Positions 7,367 to 15,580 of a stretch of DNA of 64,000 nt are shown in pieces. Location: assembly GCF_002192255.1 (NCBI RefSeq), contig NZ_CP021768.1, forward strand, positions 2,622,001 through 2,686,000. The letters run 5' to 3'. Positions within the stretch are counted from its first letter, which is position 1; each line of letters begins with the position of its first letter. Made by a program: the position numbers and the translations under genes. The stretch comes from Stenotrophomonas sp. WZN-1. GTDB taxonomy: Bacteria > Pseudomonadota > Gammaproteobacteria > Xanthomonadales > Xanthomonadaceae. The notes under the pieces were generated by a model that saw nothing but the letters and a program-made list of their open reading frames with translations, ran no database searches and was not told the origin of the DNA.

Positions 7367-8560
7367 TTACTTCAAACGCAGCAGCAGGCTGCCGCCCGCA
7401 CACACCACCGCCAACCAGGCCACGCCGTGCCAACCCCACTGCGCCAGCGCCAGGCTGCCCAGCGCACCACCGGCAGCCATGCCGATGAACATGCCCGTGA
7501 ACAGCAACGCATTGAGGCGGCTGCGTGCCGGCGGCACCAGGCCGTAGACCAGGGTCTGGTGCGCCACCAGCGCCGACTGGAAGCCGAAGTCGAACAGCAG
7601 CGCACTCACCACCAGCAGCGGCAACAACGCAGCAGCCGGCAACCAGACTTCGGCCAGCAGCAGGCCGAAGCCCAGCAGCGCCACTGCGATCGCCAGCCGG
7701 GCCACGGCATGGCAACCCAAGCGGTCAGCGAAACGTCCCGCGAACGGCGCGGCCAGCGCACCGGCCGCACCCGCAATACCGAACGCACCCGCCGCCGCAC
7801 TGCCCAGGCCCAGGCGTGCATGCAGCATCAGCGCCAGTGTCGACCAGAACGCGCTGAAGCCGACCGCCAGCAACGACTGGCTGGCCACGGCGCGGCGCAG
7901 TTGTGGCTGCTCGCGCCACAACGCCAGCAACGAACCCAGCAACGCCGGATAGCGCAGCGTGCTGGTCGGTGCGAAACGCGGCAGCGCACGCGCCATCACC
8001 GCCCCCATCGCCGCCACCGACAGCGCGGCCAGCACGAACTGCGTGCGCCAACCCCATGCTTCAGCCACCACGCCACTGACCACGCGCGACAACAGGATGC
8101 CGAGCAGCAGGCCGGTCATCACCCGGCCGACGACCTGACCGCGTTGTGCATCCGGCGCCAGCACCGCAGCGGCCGGCACGATGTCCTGCGCCAGCGTAGC
8201 CATCAGCCCGACCAGCAGGCTGGCCATCAGCAGGCCCGGCAGGTGCCCGGCCATCGCTGCGGCGCCCAGTGCCAGCGCCAGCACTGCGGACTTCAACAGA
8301 ATGAGGTTGCGGCGGTCGAAGCGGTCGCCCAGCGGTGCCAGCAGCAGGATACCCAGGGCATAGCCGAGCTGGGTCAGGGTCGGTACCAGGCCAGCGGCGC
8401 GCTCACCTGCGCCGAGGTCCTGGGCAATCAGGCCCAGCATCGGCTGGCTGTAGTACAGCGAGGCGACCGAGAAGCCGGCGCCCGCCGCCATTGCCAGCAC
8501 CAACGGGGTGGAAGGTGCGGTCGCAGGTGCGGCGGCGACAGACAGCGAGGGGGTAGACAT
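7367..8560 (-). CDS. MFS transporter (DHA1-like, probable efflux)
   Basis: 397 residues, 12 predicted membrane helices. An N-terminal 'LYYSQPMLGLIAQDLG' and 'GDRFDRRNLI' (motif A, loop 2-3) mark the major facilitator superfamily, in the subgroup of drug/arabinose-type exporters close to YnfM. The mirrored second half has 'GRFADRLG'. It is transcribed away from a LysR gene with a 93-bp gap holding both promoters, the usual layout of a LysR-controlled exporter. The substrate cannot be predicted. The downstream end faces the repeat mosaic, which probably stops transcription. Confidence 0.9.
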   Translation of the reverse strand: MSTPSLSVAAAPATAPSTPLVLAMAAGAGFSVASLYYSQPMLGLIAQDLGAGERAAGLVPTLTQLGYALGILLLAPLGDRFDRRNLILLKSAVLALALGAAAMAGHLPGLLMASLLVGLMATLAQDIVPAAAVLAPDAQRGQVVGRVMTGLLLGILLSRVVSGVVAEAWGWRTQFVLAALSVAAMGAVMARALPRFAPTSTLRYPALLGSLLALWREQPQLRRAVASQSLLAVGFSAFWSTLALMLHARLGLGSAAAGAFGIAGAAGALAAPFAGRFADRLGCHAVARLAIAVALLGFGLLLAEVWLPAAALLPLLVVSALLFDFGFQSALVAHQTLVYGLVPPARSRLNALLFTGMFIGMAAGGALGSLALAQWGWHGVAWLAVVCAGGSLLLRLK

Positions 8561-8653
8561 GGGGGAGTCCGGTGGAGGAAGTGGGCGTATCCTGCCGGTA
8601 TTCGCATGACGTCTGTAGTAGGCTTCATTGCATACTCTCCATACGTCTCACGC

Positions 8654-9583
8654 ATGAATGACTTTGCTACCGGTGCGGATCGCCTGGACCTGCTGCGCAC
8701 CTTCCTGCGCATCGTCGACGCCGGCAGCCTGTCTGCCGCGGCCGTGCAGCTGGGCACTACCCAGCCGACAGTCAGCCGTCGCCTCCAGGCCCTGGAGCGA
8801 CAGCTCGGCCTGCGCCTGCTGCAGCGCTCCACCCATGGACTGCAACTGACCGAGGATGGCCTGCGCTGCCAGCGCCATGCGCAACGTGTGGTCGACGAAT
8901 GGGAGTCACTGCAGGCCGAACTGCACGGCGAGCCAGAAACACTGCGCGGACGCCTGCGGGTGATGGTGCCGCATGCCTTCGGCCAGGCACAGCTGCTGCC
9001 GACCATGCTGTCGTTCCTCGCCCAGCACCCACAGCTGAGCCTGGAGTGGATCCTGGAGGATCGGCGCCCGGACTTCATCGCAGAAGGCATCGACTGCGCG
9101 GTGCGGGTGGGACCGGTCGACGAACCGCGCATGGTCGCACTGCCGCTTGCCGAAGTGCCGCGCATCGTCGTGGCAGCGCCCTCGCTGGTGCAGGCCACCG
9201 CGATCAGCACACCGGAACAGGCGCAGGCACTGCCGTGGATCTCATTGGTTACCTACTACCGCGAGCGACTGCTGCTGCATGATGCGCAGGGCCGCGCACA
9301 TACCCTCTCGATCAGCCCGCGCCTGCTCAGCGACAACCTGTTCGTGGTACAGCAGGCTGCCCGTGCTGGGTTGGGCGCCGCCGTGGTCTCGGCCTGGTTG
9401 GTGGCCGACGACCTCGCACACGGGCGGCTGGTGCAGTTGCTGCCGGACTGGCAGGCACCGGCACTGCCGGTGCACGTGGTGTTTCCGGCTGCTCGCCAGC
9501 AACCACCCAGGCTGCGCGCCTTCATCGACGCGATGAAGGCAGCGCTGCCTCAGCTGCATGGGATGCGGCCGGCGTCGCGCTAG
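8654..9583 (+). CDS. LysR-family transcriptional regulator
   Basis: 309 residues. Winged helix-turn-helix at about 11-70 with 'FLRIVDAGSLSAAAVQLGTTQPTVSRRLQALE', followed by the linker helix and a substrate-binding domain (from about 97) with 'GRLRVMVPHAFGQAQLLPTM'. I start at the ATG giving MNDFATG, because coding upstream of it would run into the MFS promoter. Being divergent from the MFS gene, it probably controls that gene and itself. The inducer is unknown. Confidence 0.93.
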   Translation: MNDFATGADRLDLLRTFLRIVDAGSLSAAAVQLGTTQPTVSRRLQALERQLGLRLLQRSTHGLQLTEDGLRCQRHAQRVVDEWESLQAELHGEPETLRGRLRVMVPHAFGQAQLLPTMLSFLAQHPQLSLEWILEDRRPDFIAEGIDCAVRVGPVDEPRMVALPLAEVPRIVVAAPSLVQATAISTPEQAQALPWISLVTYYRERLLLHDAQGRAHTLSISPRLLSDNLFVVQQAARAGLGAAVVSAWLVADDLAHGRLVQLLPDWQAPALPVHVVFPAARQQPPRLRAFIDAMKAALPQLHGMRPASR

Positions 9584-9598
9584 ATCGCCGGCCACATC

Positions 9599-9620
9599 AT
9601 CCACGCATGGCGTGGCCTAC
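9599..9620 (-). repeat. GTAG REP supplying the stop codon of the next gene
   Basis: On the minus strand it reads GTAGGCCACGCCATGCGTGGAT. The TAG of the GTAG head is the in-frame stop of the amidohydrolase gene ending at 9617. The hairpin also lies between two convergent genes, so it could limit read-through. Confidence 0.85.
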
Positions 9621-11071
9621 TGCTTCGCCGCCTCGGCATTCCAGGCCGCGACCTTGGCTTTGGTGTCGGCCAGCATCTTGTCCAGCGCGGCGCGGTCATA
9701 CACGTTGCCACGCAGGATCACGCTGTCGATCTTTTCGGTGGCGGCAATGTCCTGCAGCGGGTTGGCGGTGAGCAGCACCAGATCGGCGGCCTTGCCCTGC
9801 GCGACACCACCGTAACGGTCCATCTGGCCGAACCAGGCCGGGCCGGACCGGGTCGCGGCGGACAGCGCCTGCGGCGCGCTCAGGCCTTCCTTCACGAACA
9901 GCTGCAGCTCCTGGTGCAGGGCAATGCCCGGGAAGTTGAACGAATTGAGGAAGCCCGCATCGGTGCCGGCGATGATCGTCACGCCGGCTTCCTGCAGCAT
10001 CGGCAGCACCGCGGCCACCTGGTGGTACTGCGCGTGGCGCGCTTCGATCTGCGCTGGCGTTGCCTTGGCGGCACGGTCGACGCGCCACTGGTAGGTCGCG
10101 CGCAGGCCCGGGCCGATGTAGGCCAGGTACGGATCGTTGGCGTGGTCATCCTGGTCGAGGAAGTCGAGGATGCGCCCGCCGTTGAGGGTCGGGGTCACGA
10201 ATACGCCGCGCTTTGCGAAATCGCGGTACGCGTGCATCGCAGTGTCGCGGTCGAAGCTGGCGTCGAGGCGCCGGTTGGCTTCGGCGCGGTCGATGCGGCC
10301 GGCGCCGAAGTCGGCGGCGATCTGCGCTTCGTCCTTGCTGCCTGCCTTGAATGCATAGTCCAGATGCTCGATCGAGGCCAGGCCGGCATCGACCGCCTGC
10401 TCCACGGTCAGCGCCATCGGAATGTGACCCGAGGCCTTGAAGCCGGCCTTGCGCGCGGCACTGGCCGAGTACAGGAACAGTTCCGGCTTCAGCGTGCTGT
10501 CGGTGATCTTCACGAAATCGACCTTGTCGTGCTGCAGGCGGGTGATCGCCCTGTCGACGTCGGCCTGGCTGCCCACTTCGATCGTGCCCTTCCAGACCGG
10601 CTTGATGCCTTCGATCTTCGCGCCCGAACTGAGCAGGCGTGGGCCGAACAGCGTGCCCTTGGCGATCTCGCCACGCCACTGCAGCACCTGCTCGGGAAGA
10701 TCACCGGAGCAATCGCGCACCGTGGTGATGCCGTGCGCGATGTACAGCGGCAGCAGCGCCTTGTTCTCTTCGATCAGCGCCGGGCCACCACCAAAGTGCA
10801 CATGCATGTCCCACAGGCCCGGAATCAGGTACTTGCCCTTGGCATCGATCTGGCGGGCCGTACTCCACTGGCTGCGCAGCTGCGCGTCCGGGCCGACGGC
10901 GACGATGTCCCCGCCACGGATCACCACGCTCTGCCCGGCCAGGGTGCTGGCGTGCTCGACATCGACCACCGTGGCATTGCGGATCAGCAGGTCGGCGCGC
11001 TCGGTGGCGGAGGCCGACAACGGCGCCACCGCGAGAAGGATGGCAAGGGACAACGGACGGGAACGGAACAT
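9617..11071 (-). CDS. Exported metal-dependent amidohydrolase (prolidase/imidazolonepropionase-like)
   Basis: 484 residues. I start at the ATG for MFRSRPLSLAILL because an AGGA lies 8 nt upstream and it gives a clean signal peptide (cleavage near SASA-T); GTG and ATG starts 7 and 3 codons upstream are possible. Metal-site motifs: 'GLWDMHVHFGG' (HxH), Lys in 'VDFVKI' as the likely carboxylated bridge, His in 'ASGHIPM' and 'SIEHLDYAF', and Asp in 'IAGTDAGF'. Such periplasmic enzymes cleave dipeptides such as Xaa-Pro or cyclic amides; the substrate is unknown. It lies downstream of the ankyrin lipoprotein gene (51 nt gap), probably one operon. Its stop codon comes from a GTAG repeat. Confidence 0.87.
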   Translation of the reverse strand: MFRSRPLSLAILLAVAPLSASATERADLLIRNATVVDVEHASTLAGQSVVIRGGDIVAVGPDAQLRSQWSTARQIDAKGKYLIPGLWDMHVHFGGGPALIEENKALLPLYIAHGITTVRDCSGDLPEQVLQWRGEIAKGTLFGPRLLSSGAKIEGIKPVWKGTIEVGSQADVDRAITRLQHDKVDFVKITDSTLKPELFLYSASAARKAGFKASGHIPMALTVEQAVDAGLASIEHLDYAFKAGSKDEAQIAADFGAGRIDRAEANRRLDASFDRDTAMHAYRDFAKRGVFVTPTLNGGRILDFLDQDDHANDPYLAYIGPGLRATYQWRVDRAAKATPAQIEARHAQYHQVAAVLPMLQEAGVTIIAGTDAGFLNSFNFPGIALHQELQLFVKEGLSAPQALSAATRSGPAWFGQMDRYGGVAQGKAADLVLLTANPLQDIAATEKIDSVILRGNVYDRAALDKMLADTKAKVAAWNAEAAKQ

Positions 11072-11122
11072 GGACAGCATCCTGATGGGCACGCCCAGCG
11101 TGCGGGTGGAAGGGGTTGCGGT

Positions 11123-11821
11123 TCAGCGCACCGCGCCGTGCTGGCGCAGCAGGGTTTCAATTCCGGTATAGCCGCGCTGGCGCGCGTGTGCCAGCGGCGT
11201 TACGCCATCGCCATCGGCCAGCTCCGGGTCGGCACCGGCATCCAGCAGCAGCTGCACGATCTGCACGTGGCTCGCGCCGCCATCGCCGAGCAGGATCGCT
11301 TCCAGCAGCGCGGTCCAGTGCAGCCGATTGACATGGTCCACCGCCACACCCGCCCGCAGCAGCATGCGGACGGTGGCGACGTGGCCGCGCTCGGCGGCCG
11401 GAATCAGCGCGGTGCCGCCATAGCGGTTGGTGCTGCGCAGATCGGCGCCGTGCGCCAGGGTCATCGCCAGGATCTCATCCAGGCCACGCGCGCCGGCATA
11501 CAGGTAAGCGCTGTCCTGCTGCGCGTCCTTGGCATTGACGTCGGCCCCGGCTTCGATCAGTTCGCGCGCGGCGTCTACATTGTTGCCATGCGTGGCAAGC
11601 AGCAGCGCGGTACGGCCCTGGCCATCACGCGCCTCCAGATCGGCGCCGTCCTCCAGCGCCCCACGCACTGCCTCGGCATCGCCGCGGGCGGCGGCATCGC
11701 GCAGGCGGGCATCGGCCGAGCCCGCGGTGGCCGAACAGGCCGGAATGACCATCGCCAGCAGGCACAGCAGCAACAGGCGCCCCACCGGAGCGGGCCAGCG
11801 ATGGCAACGATGGATTCGCAT
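11123..11821 (-). CDS. Ankyrin-repeat lipoprotein
   Basis: 232 residues. Signal with a hydrophobic core (LLLLCLLAMV) and a probable lipobox ending at the Cys of 'IPAC', then about five ankyrin repeats recognisable by 'G.TAL..A...G....V..LL.AGAD' (for example GRTALLLATHGN, GGTALIPAAERGH, WTALLEAILLG, GVTPLAHARQRG). Ankyrin repeats bind proteins; periplasmic ankyrin proteins of this size often protect or inhibit a partner enzyme. It is upstream of, and probably co-transcribed with, the exported amidohydrolase, and divergent from a LysR gene. The start at MRIHRCHR fits the signal; an in-frame extension upstream would run into the divergent promoter. Confidence 0.82.
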   Translation of the reverse strand: MRIHRCHRWPAPVGRLLLLCLLAMVIPACSATAGSADARLRDAAARGDAEAVRGALEDGADLEARDGQGRTALLLATHGNNVDAARELIEAGADVNAKDAQQDSAYLYAGARGLDEILAMTLAHGADLRSTNRYGGTALIPAAERGHVATVRMLLRAGVAVDHVNRLHWTALLEAILLGDGGASHVQIVQLLLDAGADPELADGDGVTPLAHARQRGYTGIETLLRQHGAVR

Positions 11822-11942
11822 CTTCGGTTCTCCTGTGCGGCAAGCACTGCGGGCGATGCCGGTACAACCGGGGCGCGGTGCTTGCTGCCCCCTCCCCTGC
11901 ATGGTAGAAGTCGTCACGCGCATCCAGAAGTAAAATGTTCAA

Positions 11943-12824
11943 ATGCAAGACAGTGCCAAATCGAATAGAACGCTGTTCGAACTGGACCTGCTGCGGGCGC
12001 TGGTGATGGTGGCCGACTGCGGCAGCTTCACCACGGCCGCCACGCGCCTGCATTCGACCCAGTCCACGGTCAGCCAGAAGGTGCGGCGGCTGGAGGAACT
12101 GGCCGGGCATCGCCTGCTCGAACGCGGCCACCGCGACGTACACCCCACCGATGCCGGCCACACCCTGCTTGGCTACGCGCGGCGCATGCTCGACCTGAAC
12201 GAGGAAATGGCACAGGCGTTGGCCGGCGCCACCGTGGAAACCGCGGTGCGCATCGGTGTCCCCGAGGACTTCGTCAACGCACAGACCACACGCATGCTGG
12301 CCGCTTTCAGCCGCCGCCACCCGCAGGTGAAACTGGAGATCAGCAGCGGCCTCAGTCGCGACCTGGCCCACGGCTTCGACCACGGCGAACTGGATCTTGT
12401 GCTGGTCAAGCAGCGGCGCAACAGCCGCCAGGCGGTGCACTGCCGCCGCGAGCCGATGCACTGGATCGACAGCCTGCGCAGCAGTTGCCTGCTGCAGGAC
12501 CCGCTGCCACTGGTCACCTTCCCGCCGCGCGGGCTGTACCGCGACGAGATGATCCACGCCGTGGAGGCGCTGGGCCTGCGCTGGCGCATCGCCTTCACCA
12601 GCTCGTCGCTGAGTGGCATCCAGGGTGCGGTGGCCGACGGCATCGGCATCAGCCTGCTGCCGCGCCGCGCGGTCACCCGCGATCACCGCATCATCGATGG
12701 TAAGCGCGACCTGCCGGTGATCGACAACTACGAAATCGGCCTGCTGCATCGCGCCGATGCCGATGATGCGGTGCGTGCCCTGGCCAGCGAGCTGTGGCGG
12801 CAGGTACAGCGCGAACCAGATTGA
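11943..12824 (+). CDS. LysR-family transcriptional regulator
   Basis: 293 residues. N-terminal winged helix with 'DLLRALVMVADCGSFTTAATRLHSTQSTVSQKVRRLEEL', then an effector domain beginning at about 97 (AVRIGVPEDFVNAQTTRMLAAF). It is divergent from the ankyrin lipoprotein gene with about 120 bp between the starts, so it probably controls the ankyrin-amidohydrolase pair. The ATG is preceded by AT-rich sequence (AAAATGTTCAA) suitable for a promoter or operator. The inducer is unknown. Confidence 0.92.
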   Translation: MQDSAKSNRTLFELDLLRALVMVADCGSFTTAATRLHSTQSTVSQKVRRLEELAGHRLLERGHRDVHPTDAGHTLLGYARRMLDLNEEMAQALAGATVETAVRIGVPEDFVNAQTTRMLAAFSRRHPQVKLEISSGLSRDLAHGFDHGELDLVLVKQRRNSRQAVHCRREPMHWIDSLRSSCLLQDPLPLVTFPPRGLYRDEMIHAVEALGLRWRIAFTSSSLSGIQGAVADGIGISLLPRRAVTRDHRIIDGKRDLPVIDNYEIGLLHRADADDAVRALASELWRQVQREPD

Positions 12825-12961
12825 GCACTGCCCCGCAGATCCACGCCACGTACGGATGAAATCCGCGCATTGATCATCGACATCTGATCACGCCTGTCGC
12901 ACGGAAATCACGCGTCTCCCCCTACAGTGCCCGTTGTTTAGGTGCTCCACGGCGCTTTGCG

Positions 12962-13399
12962 ATGTCCGACGAAACCCCCGCCCGCTTCGACCCCCTGCCC
13001 GCTGCCCTGCAGACGCACCTGCAGCACCAGCGCTCGCTGATCGCCGCGCGCGTGGCCGCCGGCTTCCCGACGCTGCCGGTGCAATGGCCGCTGGCGGCCA
13101 CCACGCTGCAGCGCGTGGTCGATGCCGAGCTGATCGACCGTGATGACGGCGATGGCTGGGAAGCATTGGGCGTGGCGTTCGGTGACACCCTGGCCCAACG
13201 CGTGCCCGGCCTGGCCTGGATGCAGGTCACCGATGCCTGGGGCATCGACGCGGTGCTGCGCTACGCCGACAGCAGCCTGCAGATCGGCGCCAGCACACTG
13301 CTGCTCAAGCGCGTCGAACAGGGTGAGGTCATCGACATCGCCCATCTGCTGGCGTGGCTGGAAGAGTTCGTCGCTACCCGCGCAGACGATTACGCCTGA
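12962..13399 (+). CDS. DUF3806-like protein of unknown function
   Basis: 145 residues, cytoplasmic, acidic, no membrane segment. A middle 'GWEALGVAFGDTLAQRVPGLAWMQVTDAWG' type region and a C-terminal helix (AHLLAWLEEFV) resemble proteins carrying DUF3806, which has no known activity. It stands alone, followed by two GTAG repeats that separate it from a convergent amidohydrolase gene. The 138-bp upstream gap holds a degraded REP (about 12837-12858). Family call is from recall of the pattern and is moderately sure. Confidence 0.65.
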   Translation: MSDETPARFDPLPAALQTHLQHQRSLIAARVAAGFPTLPVQWPLAATTLQRVVDAELIDRDDGDGWEALGVAFGDTLAQRVPGLAWMQVTDAWGIDAVLRYADSSLQIGASTLLLKRVEQGEVIDIAHLLAWLEEFVATRADDYA

Positions 13400-13450
13400 A
13401 AAGCCGCCGAGCATGGCTCGGCGCAACCGGACCCGGCGTGGCGTGATGGG

Positions 13451-13517
13451 TGGATCCACGCCATGCGTGGATGGAACCACCGCGCGGCCACAGTCATCCA
13501 CGCACGGCGTGGTCTAC
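13451..13517. repeat. Inverted pair of GTAG-family REPs
   Basis: The first copy is TGGATCCACGCCATGCGTGGAT (13451-13472), with the GTAG head decayed. The second (13496-13517) is on the minus strand as GTAGACCACGCCGTGCGTGGAT. The TAG of that second head is the in-frame stop of the amidohydrolase gene ending at 13514. Confidence 0.85.
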
Positions 13518-14674
13518 AGCCAGCGGCCGTCCACCACCACGCGTCGTTCCACCGGCACTGCAGCTACGGCCGCCGGGCCGTGGTCGGCACGGACCGCCAC
13601 GAAGGTGGCCGGATGTCCTTCTGCAAGGCCGTACTGTGGCAGCCCGATCACCTGTGCGGCATGGGTGGTCACCATGTCCAGCGCCAGCATCAGGTCGGCA
13701 TCGGTATTGAAGCCGGAGCGGTAGCCCAGCAGCATCGCCCGCTGCAACAGATCGCCGTTGCCGTAGGGCCACCAGCAGTCGCGGATGTTGTCGTTCCCGG
13801 CAAACACGCGCACACCAGCGTCATGCAACGCGCGCAGCGGCGGGAACGGATGGTCGCCCGGGGCATTGCTCATGATCGCCACGCCCGCCGTCGCCAGCGC
13901 CTCGCCCACCTGCAGCGCGCGTGCCAGCGGCACTTCACCCAGCGCATAGGCATGGCTGACCGCAACGCGCCCCTGCAGCCCGGCGGCCCGCGTCCGCGCG
14001 GCGATGCGCAGCAGCTGGGCCAGGCCGGTTTCGCCGGGCTCATGCAGGTGGATGTCCAGCTGCACGCCATAGCGCTCGGCCAGGCCGAACAACAGTGCCA
14101 GCTGGCCCTCGGCATCGCCATCGAGCGTGGTCGGATCGATGCCGCCCAGCACGTCCACACCCGCTGCAAGGGCCTGCTCAAGCACCGCTGCGGTACCCGC
14201 GCAGGACATCACCCCGGCCTGCGGGAACGCCACCAGCTGGATGCGCATGATGCCGGCACAGCACAGCGCGGCCTCGCGTACGGCCTCGAGATGACGCAGG
14301 CCGGTGCTGCCGTCGATATCGACATGACAGCGCATCGCCACGGTGCCGAAGCCGCTGCACTGGCGGATCAGCGCCTCGGCGCGATCGACCATCGGCGCCG
14401 CAGCCGCCACTGCCGCCTTTTCCACCGCCAGCCGCTCACGCAGGCTGTTCACCGGCTGGTGCGGGTGCCAACGGTCGCCGACGAAGCTTTTGTCCAGGTG
14501 GATGTGGCCGTCAACCAGCCCGGGCAGCACCGCGAAGCCCTGCAGGTCGACGCTTTCCGCCCCTTCGGCCGGCACGGCAGCGCCATTGAGGCCGCTGATG
14601 CGCCCCTCACGGATATGGAAATGCAGCGGCGCGCCAACGCGGTCGACGCCGCCGTGGATGAACTGCAGGGTCAT
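13514..14674 (-). CDS. Amidohydrolase, cytosine/isocytosine deaminase-like
   Basis: 386 residues, cytoplasmic. Motifs in order: 'AVLPGLVDGHIHLDKSF' (HxH metal ligands plus the DKSF loop typical of cytosine-deaminase-type enzymes), 'AMRCHVDID', 'LDIHLHEPGE' (His ligands), 'AVSHAYALG' and 'VFAGNDNIRDCWWPYGNGD' (metal-binding Asp region). CodA-like members deaminate cytosine, isocytosine, creatinine or atrazine-type rings; the 'GNDNIRD.W.PYG' segment is characteristic of that subgroup. I chose the ATG at 14674 because the HxH domain follows at the usual distance. The stop is contributed by a GTAG repeat. Confidence 0.85.
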   Translation of the reverse strand: MTLQFIHGGVDRVGAPLHFHIREGRISGLNGAAVPAEGAESVDLQGFAVLPGLVDGHIHLDKSFVGDRWHPHQPVNSLRERLAVEKAAVAAAAPMVDRAEALIRQCSGFGTVAMRCHVDIDGSTGLRHLEAVREAALCCAGIMRIQLVAFPQAGVMSCAGTAAVLEQALAAGVDVLGGIDPTTLDGDAEGQLALLFGLAERYGVQLDIHLHEPGETGLAQLLRIAARTRAAGLQGRVAVSHAYALGEVPLARALQVGEALATAGVAIMSNAPGDHPFPPLRALHDAGVRVFAGNDNIRDCWWPYGNGDLLQRAMLLGYRSGFNTDADLMLALDMVTTHAAQVIGLPQYGLAEGHPATFVAVRADHGPAAVAAVPVERRVVVDGRWL

Positions 14675-14859
14675 CGGAAACTCCCGGAAAGCCAAGTCAT
14701 GGCCGCCATCCTGCGCGCCGGCACCGCCATCGGCCAACGAAATATCTGGATGCCATACATTCATCAGAACGATGAATGCCGCCACGACCACCGGTCGGAG
14801 CCACGCCGTGCACACGCCTGAACGGGTACCATAGGCGCCTGTTTCCGTTGTGATGCCGC

Positions 14860-15501
14860 ATGGGCCCGTCCGACCGCCACGATCGCCTCCGCCGCTGGCA
14901 GGCCGCGTCCCTGCTGGCGGCTGCCCCGATCGCCAGCCTGTCCGCCACTGATGCGGCCGCCACCGCGCCGCTGCAGGCGCCGCCTGGCCAACAGCGGATC
15001 GCCCCGGCGGCGCTGGTCGAGCGCCTGCACCAGCGCGTGCTGTCCGGGCAGAGCGCGACCGCCACCCTGGAACACTGGTGCGCCGAGCACGGCCTGGCCG
15101 AACAGGCACGGGTGCGCGCGGTGCGGGTGCACGGCCAGGACAAGACGGCACCGGCCGACGTGCTGCAAGCACTGGGTGCGAAACCCGGCACCGCCCTGCG
15201 CTACCGTCGCGTGCAGCTGGTCTGTGGCAGCCGCGTGCTCTCCGAGGCCGACAACTGGTATCTGCCTGGCCATCTCAGCCCGGCCATGAACCAGGTGCTG
15301 GACGGTACTGACGAACCCTTCGGCCGCGTGGTCGGCCCGCTCGGCTTCCAGCGCCAGACACTGGCCGACCAGGCCTTCTGGCCGCCGCGTGGCGAAGGCG
15401 ACCACGGCGTGATCCTGGAAGTGCGCGCCCTGCTGCGCGATCGCCAGCAGCAGCCCTTCAGCTACGTCATCGAGTCGTACCTGCAGCAGGCGCTGCCCTA
15501 G
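14860..15501 (+). CDS. Exported chorismate-lyase-like (UbiC/UTRA fold) protein
   Basis: 213 residues. The N-terminus has basic residues (RHDRLRRW) then an alanine-rich hydrophobic stretch ending near 'ATDAAATA', consistent with export. The body carries the core of the chorismate pyruvate-lyase fold: 'RYRRVQLVCGSRVLSEADNWYLPG', then 'MNQVLDGTDEPFGRVV', like the 'VLSEADNWYVP...L..TD.PFG' block of UbiC-related proteins. UbiC itself is cytoplasmic and makes 4-hydroxybenzoate; this protein seems exported, so it may be a binding protein rather than a lyase. No operon partner. Fold call fairly sure, role unknown. Confidence 0.7.
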   Translation: MGPSDRHDRLRRWQAASLLAAAPIASLSATDAAATAPLQAPPGQQRIAPAALVERLHQRVLSGQSATATLEHWCAEHGLAEQARVRAVRVHGQDKTAPADVLQALGAKPGTALRYRRVQLVCGSRVLSEADNWYLPGHLSPAMNQVLDGTDEPFGRVVGPLGFQRQTLADQAFWPPRGEGDHGVILEVRALLRDRQQQPFSYVIESYLQQALP

Positions 15502-15539
15502 GCGTCGACGGGCTCAACGACAGCGGACACTGAAACAAC

Positions 15540-15566
15540 GGAAGGCCCGGCATTGCCGGGCCTTCT
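15540..15566. terminator. Hairpin between convergent genes
   Basis: GAAGGCCCGGC-ATT-GCCGGGCCTTC forms an 11-bp GC-rich stem in the 79-bp gap between two convergent stops. T-rich sequence follows on both strands (TTCTGTCT on plus, TTCCGTTGTTTC on minus), so it can serve both genes. Confidence 0.7.
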
Positions 15567-15580
15567 GTCTGCCAACTGGA

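Noticed and set aside
9914..11968. Open frame of about 680 codons antisense to the amidohydrolase and ankyrin genes
   Set aside because: It crosses two real genes and a divergent promoter and shows no domain.
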